A DNA stretch of 64,000 nt from NCBI RefSeq assembly GCF_000238335.3, contig NZ_AHCB03000005.1, forward strand, positions 1,674,001 to 1,738,000. The letters are read 5' to 3'. Below are positions 8,775 through 18,344 of this stretch, piece after piece; positions within the stretch are counted from its first letter, which is position 1; each line of letters opens with the position of its first letter. A program made the translations under genes and the position numbers. The notes below the pieces were generated by a model. The model was not told the DNA's origin. It made no database searches and worked only from the letters and a program-made list of their open reading frames with translations. Source of the DNA: Pseudoalteromonas marina (GTDB taxonomy: Bacteria > Pseudomonadota > Gammaproteobacteria > Enterobacterales > Alteromonadaceae).

Positions 8775-9809
8775 TTAACGCATCGCGCTATCTTCACCAC
8801 TGCCTAATAATGTAGCAACCCATTTACCTTCTATGCTGGTTTCAAGGCCTATTTTAACAATCATTGTTAATGGAACAGATAAGAGCATACCTACTGTACC
8901 AAGTAGCCACCCCCAAAATATTAAAGATAAAAATACAACAAGGGTTGATAGGCCAAGCCCTTTACCTAAAAATTTAGGCTCTACAATGTTGCCCATCACC
9001 GTGTTTATTGTTAAGTAACCCGCCGCTACCATACCTGCAATTAGAGGGCCTTGAGTTATTAAGGCAAGTAACACGGCAGGCACAGCCGCAATAATTGACC
9101 CAATATTCGGAATGTAATTAAACATAAATGCTAAAACACCCCATAATATAAAGTAGTCGACATTTAGAACCCATAAGTAAACAGACACAATAATACCAGT
9201 AGCTAAACTCACGAGTGTTTTTATAGCCAAGTAAGAATTAATTGATTCTAAAAATCGGTCAATTTGCTTCATTTTACTATCAGGATCTTCAAGAGCCATA
9301 TGTATTTTATTGCTTAGCAGTGGGCCTTCAAACAGCATAAAAATAACCGTTAAGATTATTAAAAACATGTTTGCCATTACGCCACCAAGCCCTGTCAGCA
9401 TGTTAGTTGCTACATCAACCATTTTGCCTGGGTCAAACATCGAAATAAGTTGTTCTTTATTAATTAAAATATTGTACTGGGAGGCGAGGTCTACAAGCCA
9501 AATAAACTCTTCTTTGAGTTGGGCTTTATATTCAGGAAGCTGCTGTGAAAAATCATTAATGGACTGGCCAACTAAGCCACCTAAGCTGACTCCAAGCCCA
9601 ACAATAATTAGCACCACAAGCATCACTGCAATGCCTTTAGGAATTTTATAACGTGCAAAAAATTTAATTAGTGGATTACAAATAATGGCAATAAATGCCG
9701 CTAATATGAAAGGAATAACAATGACACTTGCTGATTTGATCCCTGCCAATACCACTACTAAAGCAGCAAAAACAATTAAGCTTTTATTTACACCCGTTAA
9801 ACCTGCCAC
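8775..9809 (-). CDS. AI-2E family transporter (PerM/TqsA-like)
   Basis: The 344-residue membrane protein has about eight hydrophobic helices. It carries the family landmarks IPFILAAFIAIICNPLIKFF near the start, a soluble middle domain with GLGGVMANMFLIILTVIFMLFEG, and the C-terminal FNYIPNIGSIIAAVPAVLLAL and GNIVEPKFLGKGLGLSTLVVFLSL. Family members include the AI-2 exporter TqsA and Na+/H+ antiporters, so the substrate is not settled. It is monocistronic and divergent from the epimerase at 9980. Confidence 0.92.
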   Translation of the reverse strand: MAGLTGVNKSLIVFAALVVVLAGIKSASVIVIPFILAAFIAIICNPLIKFFARYKIPKGIAVMLVVLIIVGLGVSLGGLVGQSINDFSQQLPEYKAQLKEEFIWLVDLASQYNILINKEQLISMFDPGKMVDVATNMLTGLGGVMANMFLIILTVIFMLFEGPLLSNKIHMALEDPDSKMKQIDRFLESINSYLAIKTLVSLATGIIVSVYLWVLNVDYFILWGVLAFMFNYIPNIGSIIAAVPAVLLALITQGPLIAGMVAAGYLTINTVMGNIVEPKFLGKGLGLSTLVVFLSLIFWGWLLGTVGMLLSVPLTMIVKIGLETSIEGKWVATLLGSGEDSAMR

Positions 9810-9979
9810 TTTATTAATCCTTATATTTGTAATAAGGCCACAGTGTAAGGCAAAACCTAATGAAATGAAATAATTACAAAGTGATCATAACCCTTGTTAT
9901 TTCGTATTAAGGATAGAAACTACATGCTAGTGAGTATAAATTAAAAACACTTGCTACAATTATAATTTGAGGATTCAAT

Positions 9980-10870
9980 ATGCATATATTTGTTACAGGT
10001 GCTACTGGGCTAATTGGCCAACATTTATGTCCTTTTTTAGAGCACCACAACACGGTTACCGTGCTTAGCCGTAATGCCACAAAAGCAAATGTATTATTGG
10101 GTCATAAAATTAAAGCAGTCACTGACATAAGCGCTGTTGATTTTAATACAGTTGACGTTGTTATTAATCTAGCCGGTGAGCCAATCGTTAATAAACGTTG
10201 GAGCGATAAACAGAAGCAAATTATACGTGACAGCCGCATTAATCTAACAGATCAAATTAGCCACGCCATTGCAGCAAGTACTAACCCTCCACACACGTTT
10301 ATATCAGGCAGTGCTATTGGCTACTATGGACGCCAAAGCGACAAGCGCATAGATGAAAACTTTACAGATCCCCACAATGAATTTAGTCATCAGCTGTGTA
10401 AAGACTGGGAAGACGCAGCATTAAAAGCAGAGTCTGAAAAAACACGAGTCTGCCTATTACGAACCGGTATTGTATTAGCTAAAAAAGGTGGTGCATTAAG
10501 CAAGATGCTTCCCGCATTTAAATTGTGTTTAGGCGGGCCAATTGGTGACGGAGAGCAAGGTATGTCGTGGATACATATAGACGATATGACACAGCTTATT
10601 TTATATATTATGAAACACCCTGAAATTTCGGGGCCAATTAACGCCGTAGCACCAAACCCAGTTAGTAACTCAGAGTTTAGTAAACGCTTGGGTAATGCAT
10701 TATCGCGTCCTGCTTTTATGCCCATGCCTGCATTTGTATTGAAAGTATTAATGGGTGAAATGTCTGACTTACTTACTACCGGGCAATTTGTAGTGCCAAC
10801 CAAAGCACAAAAGCATAACTATCGTTTTCATTACGAGAACCTTAAATCGGCCTTGGACAGTTTGGTTTAG
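9980..10870 (+). CDS. yfcH: TIGR01777-family NAD(P)-binding epimerase-like oxidoreductase
   Basis: 296 residues in the extended SDR fold: nucleotide-binding TGATGLIGQHLCPFL at the N-terminus, AGEPIVNKRWSDKQKQIIRDSRI and the active-site-region GSAIGYYGRQSDKRIDE, then GPIGDGEQGMSWIHIDDM. This arrangement is diagnostic of the YfcH/TIGR01777 family (about 300 residues). The family is widespread but the reaction is unknown. A GAGGA ribosome site precedes the ATG. Confidence 0.92.
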   Translation: MHIFVTGATGLIGQHLCPFLEHHNTVTVLSRNATKANVLLGHKIKAVTDISAVDFNTVDVVINLAGEPIVNKRWSDKQKQIIRDSRINLTDQISHAIAASTNPPHTFISGSAIGYYGRQSDKRIDENFTDPHNEFSHQLCKDWEDAALKAESEKTRVCLLRTGIVLAKKGGALSKMLPAFKLCLGGPIGDGEQGMSWIHIDDMTQLILYIMKHPEISGPINAVAPNPVSNSEFSKRLGNALSRPAFMPMPAFVLKVLMGEMSDLLTTGQFVVPTKAQKHNYRFHYENLKSALDSLV

Positions 10871-11010
10871 CTGGCGTTAATAATCTTCTGCGTATACTCT
10901 ATTCAGTTACAATATGGGTAACTAGTACTATTTACCCATGTTGACCTTTCATGATTAATACATAATACTTAAGTTAGTCAGACACAATTTCCTAATAAAA
11001 GCGAAAATGA

Positions 11011-12174
11011 ATGCTACACCTGCCTACTGTGATTGGTCTCTCTTTTATACTTAACCTACTAATAGGGTTGTTTTTTTTATCTGTTCATAATTACAAAAAA
11101 CAATCTGCTTTTTTAATTTTTGGTTTAGCGTGCATTGCATTTTCATTTGCTGAACTACTCGCATGTTTAAAACTAATACTTAATTTTCCTTTTATTACGA
11201 GTTATTTAGCGAATATTTTTATAATACTCAGCCCATTTTTAATTATTCTGGGACTACATAAATACAAATACAGCAAACCTTTAAACTTACGCCCTATTTA
11301 CTATTTGCTGCTTTTTACCGCCGTAATTTTATTATCTGTGTATCCTTACTCCGCAGCACAAATGGTAACGAGCTTTATTATTGCAGGGTTATACTTATTT
11401 TCTGCTTACATCATTAGCACTATGAGCTTTGTTGCAACCTTACAAAAAAAGGCATTAATTACCTGCTTTTTAATCCATAGTTTGCTTATGTTTGTTCAAA
11501 CAGTGCTGCTTGCTTTACCTATTTTAAGCCTAAGCGAGACAACCTATTTAGAACCATTAGAGCTCATTTTAAGCAGTCATTTAATTTTAGCCACTTGCAG
11601 TGCATTATTACTCCCTTACTTATTAGCATCTAATACAGAACATACGCTTGCCAGCATTGCTAATACCGACGTTTTAAGTCAACTATTTAACCGCCGTGGT
11701 TTTTTTATGAAAGGAAAAAACGCGTTAAGTTTATCACTTTACCAAAACAAAAATATTTCACTTATTTTGCTCGATATTGATTTTTTCAAACGCGTTAACG
11801 ATACCTATGGCCACGAGGCAGGCGATCAAGCCATAAAGTGGATAGCTCAGCATGTAAAATCACAATTTTTAAATGAAGAGATATCAGCCAGGATCGGCGG
11901 CGAAGAATTTGCCATTTTATTGCCCAACTGCTCATTAAGTGATGCCAGAAATAATGCCGAAGAACTACGAGAAAGCATAAGCAGTTATCCATTTTATTAC
12001 GAGGGGCACGATATAAATTTATCGGTGAGTGCAGGCGTCAGTAGCACATTAAACGGCGAGCAGACTATAAAAGAGTTACTAGCGAACGCCGATAAACGAC
12101 TCTACCTTGCTAAAGAAACTGGCCGTGACAAAGTGGTAACCTACGATGAAAAAAGCTTACTTTTGCAAGCTTAA
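11011..12174 (+). CDS. Membrane-bound diguanylate cyclase (GGDEF domain)
   Basis: 387 residues. About seven N-terminal hydrophobic helices (residues 5-205) form a membrane sensor, followed by a GGDEF domain (about 215-385) that makes cyclic di-GMP from GTP. The active site reads GGEEF at 296-300, preceded by LSQLFNRRGFF and LILLDIDFFKRVNDTYGHEAGD, so it should be catalytically competent. At the place of the allosteric RxxD inhibition site the residues are LNEE, so product inhibition at that site is probably absent. It is the last chromosomal gene before the IS30 insertion, whose end lies 79 bases after the stop. Confidence 0.93.
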   Translation: MLHLPTVIGLSFILNLLIGLFFLSVHNYKKQSAFLIFGLACIAFSFAELLACLKLILNFPFITSYLANIFIILSPFLIILGLHKYKYSKPLNLRPIYYLLLFTAVILLSVYPYSAAQMVTSFIIAGLYLFSAYIISTMSFVATLQKKALITCFLIHSLLMFVQTVLLALPILSLSETTYLEPLELILSSHLILATCSALLLPYLLASNTEHTLASIANTDVLSQLFNRRGFFMKGKNALSLSLYQNKNISLILLDIDFFKRVNDTYGHEAGDQAIKWIAQHVKSQFLNEEISARIGGEEFAILLPNCSLSDARNNAEELRESISSYPFYYEGHDINLSVSAGVSSTLNGEQTIKELLANADKRLYLAKETGRDKVVTYDEKSLLLQA

Positions 12175-12252
12175 TTTGAAAAAGTCTTAACTTGATCTGC
12201 CAGATTCGATTTGTACAGTTGGATTAAATCTGACAGTGAATAGCCGACTTGT

Positions 12253-13482
12253 GCTGTGAGTTCAACTGGTGAATGCAACGCTATCCTTATTATTAGTTAA
12301 AGGAGCGTTTACATGAAACAGAGAAAGCGTATTTATTATAATGCAGAACAAAGAAGGTTAATTTGGGATCGATATCAGCGCGGTGATAGTGCGCATGATA
12401 TAGCAAGGCTATTTGATCGATACCATTCATCTATATTAGGTATTATCCATAAAACAGGTGGTGTTCGGCCGCTTGAGCCCAAACGCTCACCAACAACACT
12501 AACTCTTGCAGAGCGAGAAGACATTTCACGAGGGTTAGCAGCAAGTAAGTCACTTCGAGAAATAGCGAGATACCTTAATCGCTCACCTTCCACTATTTGC
12601 CGTGAAGTAAACCGCCACGGCGGGATTAAAAAATATCGAGCGAGTAAAGCTGACAAAGTTGCCTGGGAAAATGCCAAACGCCCTAAGCCTTGTAAGCTGT
12701 ATGGCAACAAAGAATTATGTTTAATCATTGCTCAAAAGATGGAATCTGCATGGTCACCTCAGCAAATCTCTGGTTGGCTTAGGCGGAGATACCCCAATAA
12801 TGAGGATTTGAATGTGTCGCACGAAACAATATATAAAACCCTATATATACAAACCCGCGGCGCCTTAAAAAAAGAGCTACAAAAACACTTAAGGACGCAG
12901 CGGGTAGTCAGGAAATCAAAACACGCCACTCTTAAAGGTAAAGGGTTAGGAAAGATAGTTGACGCTGTACCAATTAGTGAAAGGCCATCAAATGTTGAAG
13001 ACAGAGCTGTTCCAGGCCACTGGGAGGGAGACTTGATCCAAGGCTCAGGAAACAGTTTTATCGCGACTCTAGTTGAGCGGCACTCTAGGTATGTAATGTT
13101 AGTGAAAGTACCTAGTAATAAAACAAAGCCAGTAATCGAAGCGTTGATTAAACAAGCTAATAAGTTGCCAGCAGAGCTTTATAAATCATTAACTTGGGAC
13201 AGAGGATGTGAGCTTACAAATCATAAAGACTTTACTCTAGCTACAGATATTCAAGTATATTTCTGCGATCCACAATCACCTTGGCAACGCGGCTCCAATG
13301 AAAATACAAATAGGTTATTAAGACAATATTTTCCAAAAGGAACTAACTTAAATGAGCATTCTCAGATAAGATTAAACCAAGTTGCCAGACAACTTAATGA
13401 GAGACCGCGGAAAACACTAGAATACGAAACACCTGCGGAGCGATTTAATCAGTGTGTTGCATCGAGTGGTTGAACTCACAGC
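12253..13482 (+). mobile_element. IS30-family insertion sequence, copy 1
   Basis: 1,230 bp. Ends were set by comparing this copy with the inverted one at 18547-19776: the shared sequence starts GCTGTGAGTTCAAC and ends GTTGAACTCACAGC. The two ends are imperfect inverted repeats of about 27 bp that share GCTGTGAGTTCAAC and ATGCAAC. No clear target duplication is seen (GT on the left, CA on the right). Its single gene points inward, toward the Detocs-like genes. Confidence 0.93.
12313..13473 (+). CDS. IS30-family transposase, copy 1
   Basis: 386 residues. The N-terminal half has helix-turn-helix segments (AEQRRLIWDRYQRGDSAHDIARLF and SLREIARYLNRSPSTICREVNRHGG), followed by the HETIYKTLY region. 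The DDE catalytic core has Asp in GHWEGDLI, Asp in LTWDRGCEL and Glu in QRGSNENTNRLLRQY, the classical IS30 signature. The gene looks intact and the protein is identical to that encoded at 18556-19716. The stop lies 9 bases before the IS end. Confidence 0.96.
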   Translation: MKQRKRIYYNAEQRRLIWDRYQRGDSAHDIARLFDRYHSSILGIIHKTGGVRPLEPKRSPTTLTLAEREDISRGLAASKSLREIARYLNRSPSTICREVNRHGGIKKYRASKADKVAWENAKRPKPCKLYGNKELCLIIAQKMESAWSPQQISGWLRRRYPNNEDLNVSHETIYKTLYIQTRGALKKELQKHLRTQRVVRKSKHATLKGKGLGKIVDAVPISERPSNVEDRAVPGHWEGDLIQGSGNSFIATLVERHSRYVMLVKVPSNKTKPVIEALIKQANKLPAELYKSLTWDRGCELTNHKDFTLATDIQVYFCDPQSPWQRGSNENTNRLLRQYFPKGTNLNEHSQIRLNQVARQLNERPRKTLEYETPAERFNQCVASSG

Positions 13483-13485
13483 CAT

Positions 13486-13515
13486 GAGCAGACCTTCAGG
13501 CGTAACTCGTTTTTG
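13486..13515 (+). repeat. Inner flank repeat, left copy
   Basis: This stretch (GAGCAGAC, then AACTCGTTTTTG) begins 4 bases inside IS copy 1. It resembles, in inverted orientation, the sequence at 18514-18546 immediately inside IS copy 2, at roughly four bases in five. Confidence 0.55.
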
Positions 13516-13699
13516 CCCCTTTTTTTGCTTAGAGTAATTACTCCTCCACTGCACAAGTATTTTCATAAGATAAACTTTTCTAATGCTCAGGAGCTCCCTA
13601 ACTCAAGCGGCTTATCAAGTATGAAAAGGAAAAGTAAATACAAATAACCAAATCTCAATAAACTTAAAAATTAAATATGCTCAATAATAAAGGCAATAA

Positions 13700-13716
13700 G
13701 TGTTATATTTGAACAC
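13700..13716. promoter_or_regulatory. Short palindrome upstream of dtcA
   Basis: GTGTT-N7-AACAC is centred about 38 bases before the dtcA ATG in an AT-rich leader. It could be an operator or part of a promoter; no regulator gene is nearby, so the role is speculative. Confidence 0.3.
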
Positions 13717-13745
13717 AAAAAGTAAGTAGCCACAGTGAGCGCCTT

Positions 13746-16700
13746 ATGCTACAGAGTATTAATTATTTGAATATTAAGCACCTTTTACTAAATATAAATA
13801 ACGTAGGTTCAGTCCATTTAATCGATATCCCATCGAAGAAAGCGCGGAATTATTTGAGAGGTACAGACCCTACTAACTTCAAGCAAACTCGTAGGGCTTT
13901 AGAGAAGATCAAGCATAGTTGCACCAATTCCGATTTCAAAAAATCTATCTTATTTGTTAGATCCAGTTCCATTTTTGATAGAACTGAAATTGGTCAGTTG
14001 CTTTCGGATAGGTGCCCTAATGAGGCGAATGACTTAATTGTGAAATATTCACTACATGAGGTTGTAGAGTATATTAACAAGTATGCTTTCGAACTAGAAG
14101 AGTTGGCTGACTGTGCGGTAAAGATACTAGAATCGCTAAATGTTGGAGATATTAATACTGCTTTAGAATATTGTAGTGATTTAGCTGATATGAAGGGGGC
14201 GTCCGTATTTTTAATTCGTCAGTTATCTTACATAACAAATAGATACCAGCTTTTAGGATTGGATGATAACGAGATTCTCAGAAAAATTGATTACATAAAG
14301 CAACGAATAAGTATATCACGTTGTCCTTTCATTGAAAGCGCTGTTACTCAATTGAGTAACTTAAGGACCTCTCATATTACCACATCGAAAAGAATCTATG
14401 AAATTAATAAAATATTCAATGGGATACATATAGCTAAATCTTTTATTAAGCCAATCCCTAATGACAAATTAGAGTTTGAATTAGTTTTAAGCGATTACTT
14501 CTCGTTTTCTCTTTTTGATTCTTACCTCTATCTTATGAAATTGCTTAAGTTTAACCTTTCGTTCATTCCTACAACTACTGTGGAACGAAGCTTAGAGGAA
14601 GCATATGAAAGAATTTCTGCAATTCAATTTAACCCGGAAAATATGTACAAAAAAGTAGACGAAGATGTTGGTTACTATTTTCTGAGAGAAGGCTTCCTAT
14701 TTTCTGAACAACCCAATGCTCTACAGTTCCAAATAGTTCATGGCTATTACTACTTAAATGCCTTAAATTCAAAGCACATAAATCAGCTAGCAACACCAAT
14801 TGTTGAAGAATATTTTTCAGATATCAATGAGCTAGAACATCTGAATCACACAACTCCTGCTAGGTATGAAATTAGAAGTGACAAGTATAATTCTTCTACT
14901 TGTGGGATGTTAGAAAACTCGACCGCACTAGTATATGTACTGGGCCGAAAGCAAGGTCAACTATCGCAGAACGAGCAAGACTTGTTTGTGGAATTAATGT
15001 CCTATACGCGTGAGATTGGCGAAATATGTCCAAAAGAATATTTAGCATCAATGGCATCTTCAGCCACATGTCAGCGACTTCAATTAGTAGTTAACTGTTT
15101 AATCACCCTGAATCATAAATCTCAGCTGTCAGAGCATAAGCTTCGGTCAGTAATCCAAGATTATTGCATACAACAGTTCAATGGCAATTTGAACGACTTA
15201 GTCCAGTACTTATATAGTATTTCTCCAGCGGTAGCAGAACACCTACTATTGACCTGTGATGAAACATTCCTAGCGACCCTGTTTAGGATAGTAGATCGCC
15301 CTGTGGATGCGATACAGCTTCGTGCTGATATGCTCAACTGGTACGGTAAAATCAGTGGTGAAGAACGTTATCTAGATAGAGCCAAAACATTAAAAATAGA
15401 TATTCAAATTAACAAAGAAAAGGGTACTATTGATGATTCCCGTATTTATGTAGACCCATTTAAATACACTCAATGGTTTGAGGATCAAATGGTTGGTAAG
15501 CTAACCATGGCTCTTGATAACCTTATGATTAGTGAGCACCCTGCTGTAAATCTTAATTGGAAAAGTACCGGTGTAGGCAGCACAGATGAGGTTATTAATC
15601 TATTGCTAGCATGCTACAAAGAGTTTTGTGACAACCGTTCGTTTGGCATAGCTTCATACCTTGGAAGACGGATAAGACACGGCACCTTCGAAGGGACTGC
15701 TAGCACAGAATTAAAAGCTCTATCTTCCAAGGAAGAATATATTCACTTATTCGATGATAAGGAGTTTAGCTCTAGGTTTGGCGAATGGATGAAACGCTAC
15801 GAAGAAATGATAGACGCTTTGAAAAAGAACGTCTTACAGGTCAAGAGCAAACGTAAGCCTGATGGGTGCTTTTCTACAGATATTGATTCTCCAGCTAAAA
15901 AAGTCGTTGCTGATCAACTGATATACGAAATCCTTCGAATATATTCCAAGAGAACTGGTGTTGTTAGGTTGCCAAGCTTAATTATTGATTACTGCTGGAG
16001 GCTTGCCGAATTTGACCTAGTTACAACTAAGAAGTTGCTCAGTGAGAGAAAATCTTCACATGGTGTATTTTCTTATAGTCCAAAATATGGTTCATTAACA
16101 CATAAGAGACAATACTCCAAATTTTCTCAAGAAGTTAACTCACTTACTAGCCAGAAATTTGGCTTGATGGCATCTTGGTTCAACAAGCCTACTTATGCTT
16201 CGCCAAGTACCGATATCTATTTATTATTTAACGCAGTGATATCCGAAGTAAAAGATAGCTTCCCAGAATTTGAGCCTAAAATAGACTTAGCAGATAAAAT
16301 CTTCACCATAAATGGTGGCACGTACTATGTTATATATGATGCATTATTTGTTTTAATCCATAATTCTGCTAAGCATGGTAAACCTAACGGTAGAATAGAT
16401 TTCAAAGTGTCCATACTTGAAGAAAGAAGGAATGCGATTCGTATTGAGTTATATACAGAACTCGATAGTTGTGAAGCAGTAACAAAAGCACTAAATAACA
16501 TAGAAGAAGCTCAGCTTTTAGCTAAAGGTGATGCTGACGACTATGAGAGTAAAAGCGGGATTCGAAAGCTCAAAAAACTAGAGAACGAAGGAAGTATAAG
16601 CGAGCTAAATTTTTCTCCTAATGAAGAGGGAAATATGCTCTGTTTTGAATTCCATTTTGAACTTGATAGTAGAGGTAAGTACGATGATATTGATAGTTGA
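13746..16700 (+). CDS. dtcA: Detocs-like sensor kinase DtcA
   Basis: 984 residues, no signal peptide or membrane helices, so cytoplasmic. Most of the protein (about 1-750) is helical and unlike known domains by eye; it may hold TPR-like repeats. The C-terminus (about 800-970) is a histidine-kinase-type ATPase: N-box LIHNSAKHGKPNG with Asn873 and a late glycine segment KSGIRKL near 934. The phospho-acceptor His cannot be pinned down, because there is no canonical H-box. In Detocs, DtcA senses phage infection and passes phosphate to the receivers DtcB and DtcC. The two following genes encode exactly such proteins: the next overlaps this one by 17 bases. Assignment rests on architecture and gene order; an uncharacterised relative is possible. 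Confidence 0.8.
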   Translation: MLQSINYLNIKHLLLNINNVGSVHLIDIPSKKARNYLRGTDPTNFKQTRRALEKIKHSCTNSDFKKSILFVRSSSIFDRTEIGQLLSDRCPNEANDLIVKYSLHEVVEYINKYAFELEELADCAVKILESLNVGDINTALEYCSDLADMKGASVFLIRQLSYITNRYQLLGLDDNEILRKIDYIKQRISISRCPFIESAVTQLSNLRTSHITTSKRIYEINKIFNGIHIAKSFIKPIPNDKLEFELVLSDYFSFSLFDSYLYLMKLLKFNLSFIPTTTVERSLEEAYERISAIQFNPENMYKKVDEDVGYYFLREGFLFSEQPNALQFQIVHGYYYLNALNSKHINQLATPIVEEYFSDINELEHLNHTTPARYEIRSDKYNSSTCGMLENSTALVYVLGRKQGQLSQNEQDLFVELMSYTREIGEICPKEYLASMASSATCQRLQLVVNCLITLNHKSQLSEHKLRSVIQDYCIQQFNGNLNDLVQYLYSISPAVAEHLLLTCDETFLATLFRIVDRPVDAIQLRADMLNWYGKISGEERYLDRAKTLKIDIQINKEKGTIDDSRIYVDPFKYTQWFEDQMVGKLTMALDNLMISEHPAVNLNWKSTGVGSTDEVINLLLACYKEFCDNRSFGIASYLGRRIRHGTFEGTASTELKALSSKEEYIHLFDDKEFSSRFGEWMKRYEEMIDALKKNVLQVKSKRKPDGCFSTDIDSPAKKVVADQLIYEILRIYSKRTGVVRLPSLIIDYCWRLAEFDLVTTKKLLSERKSSHGVFSYSPKYGSLTHKRQYSKFSQEVNSLTSQKFGLMASWFNKPTYASPSTDIYLLFNAVISEVKDSFPEFEPKIDLADKIFTINGGTYYVIYDALFVLIHNSAKHGKPNGRIDFKVSILEERRNAIRIELYTELDSCEAVTKALNNIEEAQLLAKGDADDYESKSGIRKLKKLENEGSISELNFSPNEEGNMLCFEFHFELDSRGKYDDIDS

Positions 16701-17130
16701 AGATGATGCACATAAATCGTCACAGATCATGGAAGTTTTTAACTCTGTATTAGGCAACGAGACAGAAGTAACGCTAGTTGATAACGTCATGGATGCTGTC
16801 AGGTTTTTAATTGATTATACTCCAGAAAAAATCATACTGGATATGTCTTTACCCAGCCATAGAGCTCTACCGGGGCAAGGAACTCCGGTTCCTCTTCCTA
16901 CTGGCGGTATAGAGGTTTTGTTTGAGCTAAAAATGAAAAATTTGATGGACTTACCAGTTTTGATTCTAACTCAATACCCTGAAATCGAGATAGAACAAGA
17001 CTTAATACCAGTTCAAGACTCTGCTGCAACCTTTAGAGAAGAATACGGCTTCATGGCGATTGAAGCCTGTTACTACGACCACAGCAATAATGAACCGTGG
17101 AAGAAAAAAACAATGGAATTCTTAAAGTAA
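16684..17130 (+). CDS. dtcB: Detocs-like stand-alone receiver DtcB
   Basis: 148 residues from the ATG at 16684, which gives the canonical receiver start [13 protein letters not shown]; an upstream in-frame ATG at 16621 would add 21 residues that only re-read the end of dtcA. Acidic residues Glu6-Asp7-Asp8 and phospho-acceptor Asp53 (ILDMSLP) are present, with Thr in LILTQYP. After the phospho-Asp there is an unusual loop rich in Pro and Gly, and the conserved receiver Lys is not evident near the C-terminus. No output domain follows. In Detocs, DtcB is a receiver-only protein thought to act as a phosphate sink that prevents accidental effector activation. Confidence 0.8.
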   Translation: MILIVEDDAHKSSQIMEVFNSVLGNETEVTLVDNVMDAVRFLIDYTPEKIILDMSLPSHRALPGQGTPVPLPTGGIEVLFELKMKNLMDLPVLILTQYPEIEIEQDLIPVQDSAATFREEYGFMAIEACYYDHSNNEPWKKKTMEFLK

Positions 17131-17131
17131 A

Positions 17132-18289
17132 ATGAAAATACTAATTATCGAAGACAACCCAAGTAAGAAAGAATCTATTGAAGAAGTTATAAATACTTCT
17201 TTGCAAAACCTAGCAAATCACTACAGTATTAATTGGGCAGAAGATTTAACTAGTGCTAGACGTTACCTTTATACAGAGCAATTTGACCTTGTTATCTTTG
17301 ATATGTATCTTCCAGACATAAAAGGACATGGTCAAGAAAGAGATTGCTCTTTTGAGCTTATTTCTGAATTTTCTCACAGCAAGAATTACCAATCTGAAGC
17401 AATAGCTTTAACCCAATTTGAAGTCAATGAGATAGAAAACATACAGCTTTTCAACAAAGCAGGTATAACACTAGTTAGTTATGACGAGTCCAAAGGCTGG
17501 AAAACTGCCCTAGAATTAAAATTAAGTAGAGTCGCTCAAAAAATTAAATGTGACTTTTTGATCTTTTGTGCGTTGGCTAAAGAACGCTCTGCTTTTTCAG
17601 ACACAATCGCTACGCTTGGCGAATCTCAAAATATTTCAGGAATGGATTGCCAAGAAATTCAAATCGGTGATAAACACGGTTTAATCATAAAGCCAAATGA
17701 AATGGGTTTAGTTAGTATGGCTATCGTTTCATCTAAAGCTATAGAGTTATTTCAACCCAAAATAGTGGCAATGAGTGGTATTTGTGCCGGAGTTTCAGGA
17801 GAGTCAAATTATCTAGACATCATTGTCGGAAAAATATGCTGGGAATATCAAACAGGGAAATGGAAAGATGGTGAATTCAAACAAGAGCCCATGCAGGCCT
17901 CTATAGACTCTAATCTTAAGGTCGATCTTGAGCAGTCTAAAAATGATAGCTCTCTCATCAACGCAGTACGTAAAAACCTTTATGCTACTGAACTAGGTAA
18001 CATGAACATACATGTTGCTCCTATCTCATCAGGTTCAGCTGTCATAGCTGATGCTTCTATGATGGAGAGAATAGGAACCCAACACCGTAAAATGGCGGGA
18101 CTGGAAATGGAGATGTATGCACTTTATGAAGCGGCATCTCAGTCATTATGTAAACCATTGTACTTCGGTGCGAAGACAGTTGTAGACATGGCCGATAACA
18201 CGAAAGCAGACGGATTTCACGATATTGGTTGCCTAACTTCAGCACGATACGTAGCAATTATGCTCCAAAAGCAACTTGAGAGATTATAA
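17132..18289 (+). CDS. dtcC: Detocs-like effector DtcC: receiver fused to nucleoside-phosphorylase-fold domain
   Basis: 385 residues. The N-terminal receiver (1-about 135) has Glu7-Asp8, phospho-acceptor Asp57 (VIFDMYLP) and Thr in ALTQFE. The C-terminal domain (about 143-380) has a PNP/UDP-phosphorylase fold: [24 protein letters not shown], the nucleoside-binding [13 protein letters not shown] and a catalytic-Asp region [12 protein letters not shown]. In Detocs this effector is an ATP nucleosidase that depletes ATP and stops phage growth. The start is 1 base after the dtcB stop, so translation is coupled. Other PNP-domain defence effectors exist, but the receiver fusion with DtcA/DtcB neighbours points to Detocs. 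Confidence 0.85.
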   Translation: MKILIIEDNPSKKESIEEVINTSLQNLANHYSINWAEDLTSARRYLYTEQFDLVIFDMYLPDIKGHGQERDCSFELISEFSHSKNYQSEAIALTQFEVNEIENIQLFNKAGITLVSYDESKGWKTALELKLSRVAQKIKCDFLIFCALAKERSAFSDTIATLGESQNISGMDCQEIQIGDKHGLIIKPNEMGLVSMAIVSSKAIELFQPKIVAMSGICAGVSGESNYLDIIVGKICWEYQTGKWKDGEFKQEPMQASIDSNLKVDLEQSKNDSSLINAVRKNLYATELGNMNIHVAPISSGSAVIADASMMERIGTQHRKMAGLEMEMYALYEAASQSLCKPLYFGAKTVVDMADNTKADGFHDIGCLTSARYVAIMLQKQLERL

Positions 18290-18344
18290 GAGTTTGAAAT
18301 ATATAACCATATAAGATTGTGAATAAATAATCTCACTAACTCAG

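Noticed and set aside
12375..12728. Open frame on the opposite strand of the IS30 transposase
   Set aside because: Mirrored at 19301-19654 in the second copy and fully inside the transposase gene; a shadow frame without its own start signals.
16621..16683. Longer N-terminus for the stand-alone receiver
   Set aside because: The 21 extra residues re-read the end of dtcA and precede the canonical receiver start MILIVEDD, so the ATG at 16684 is preferred.
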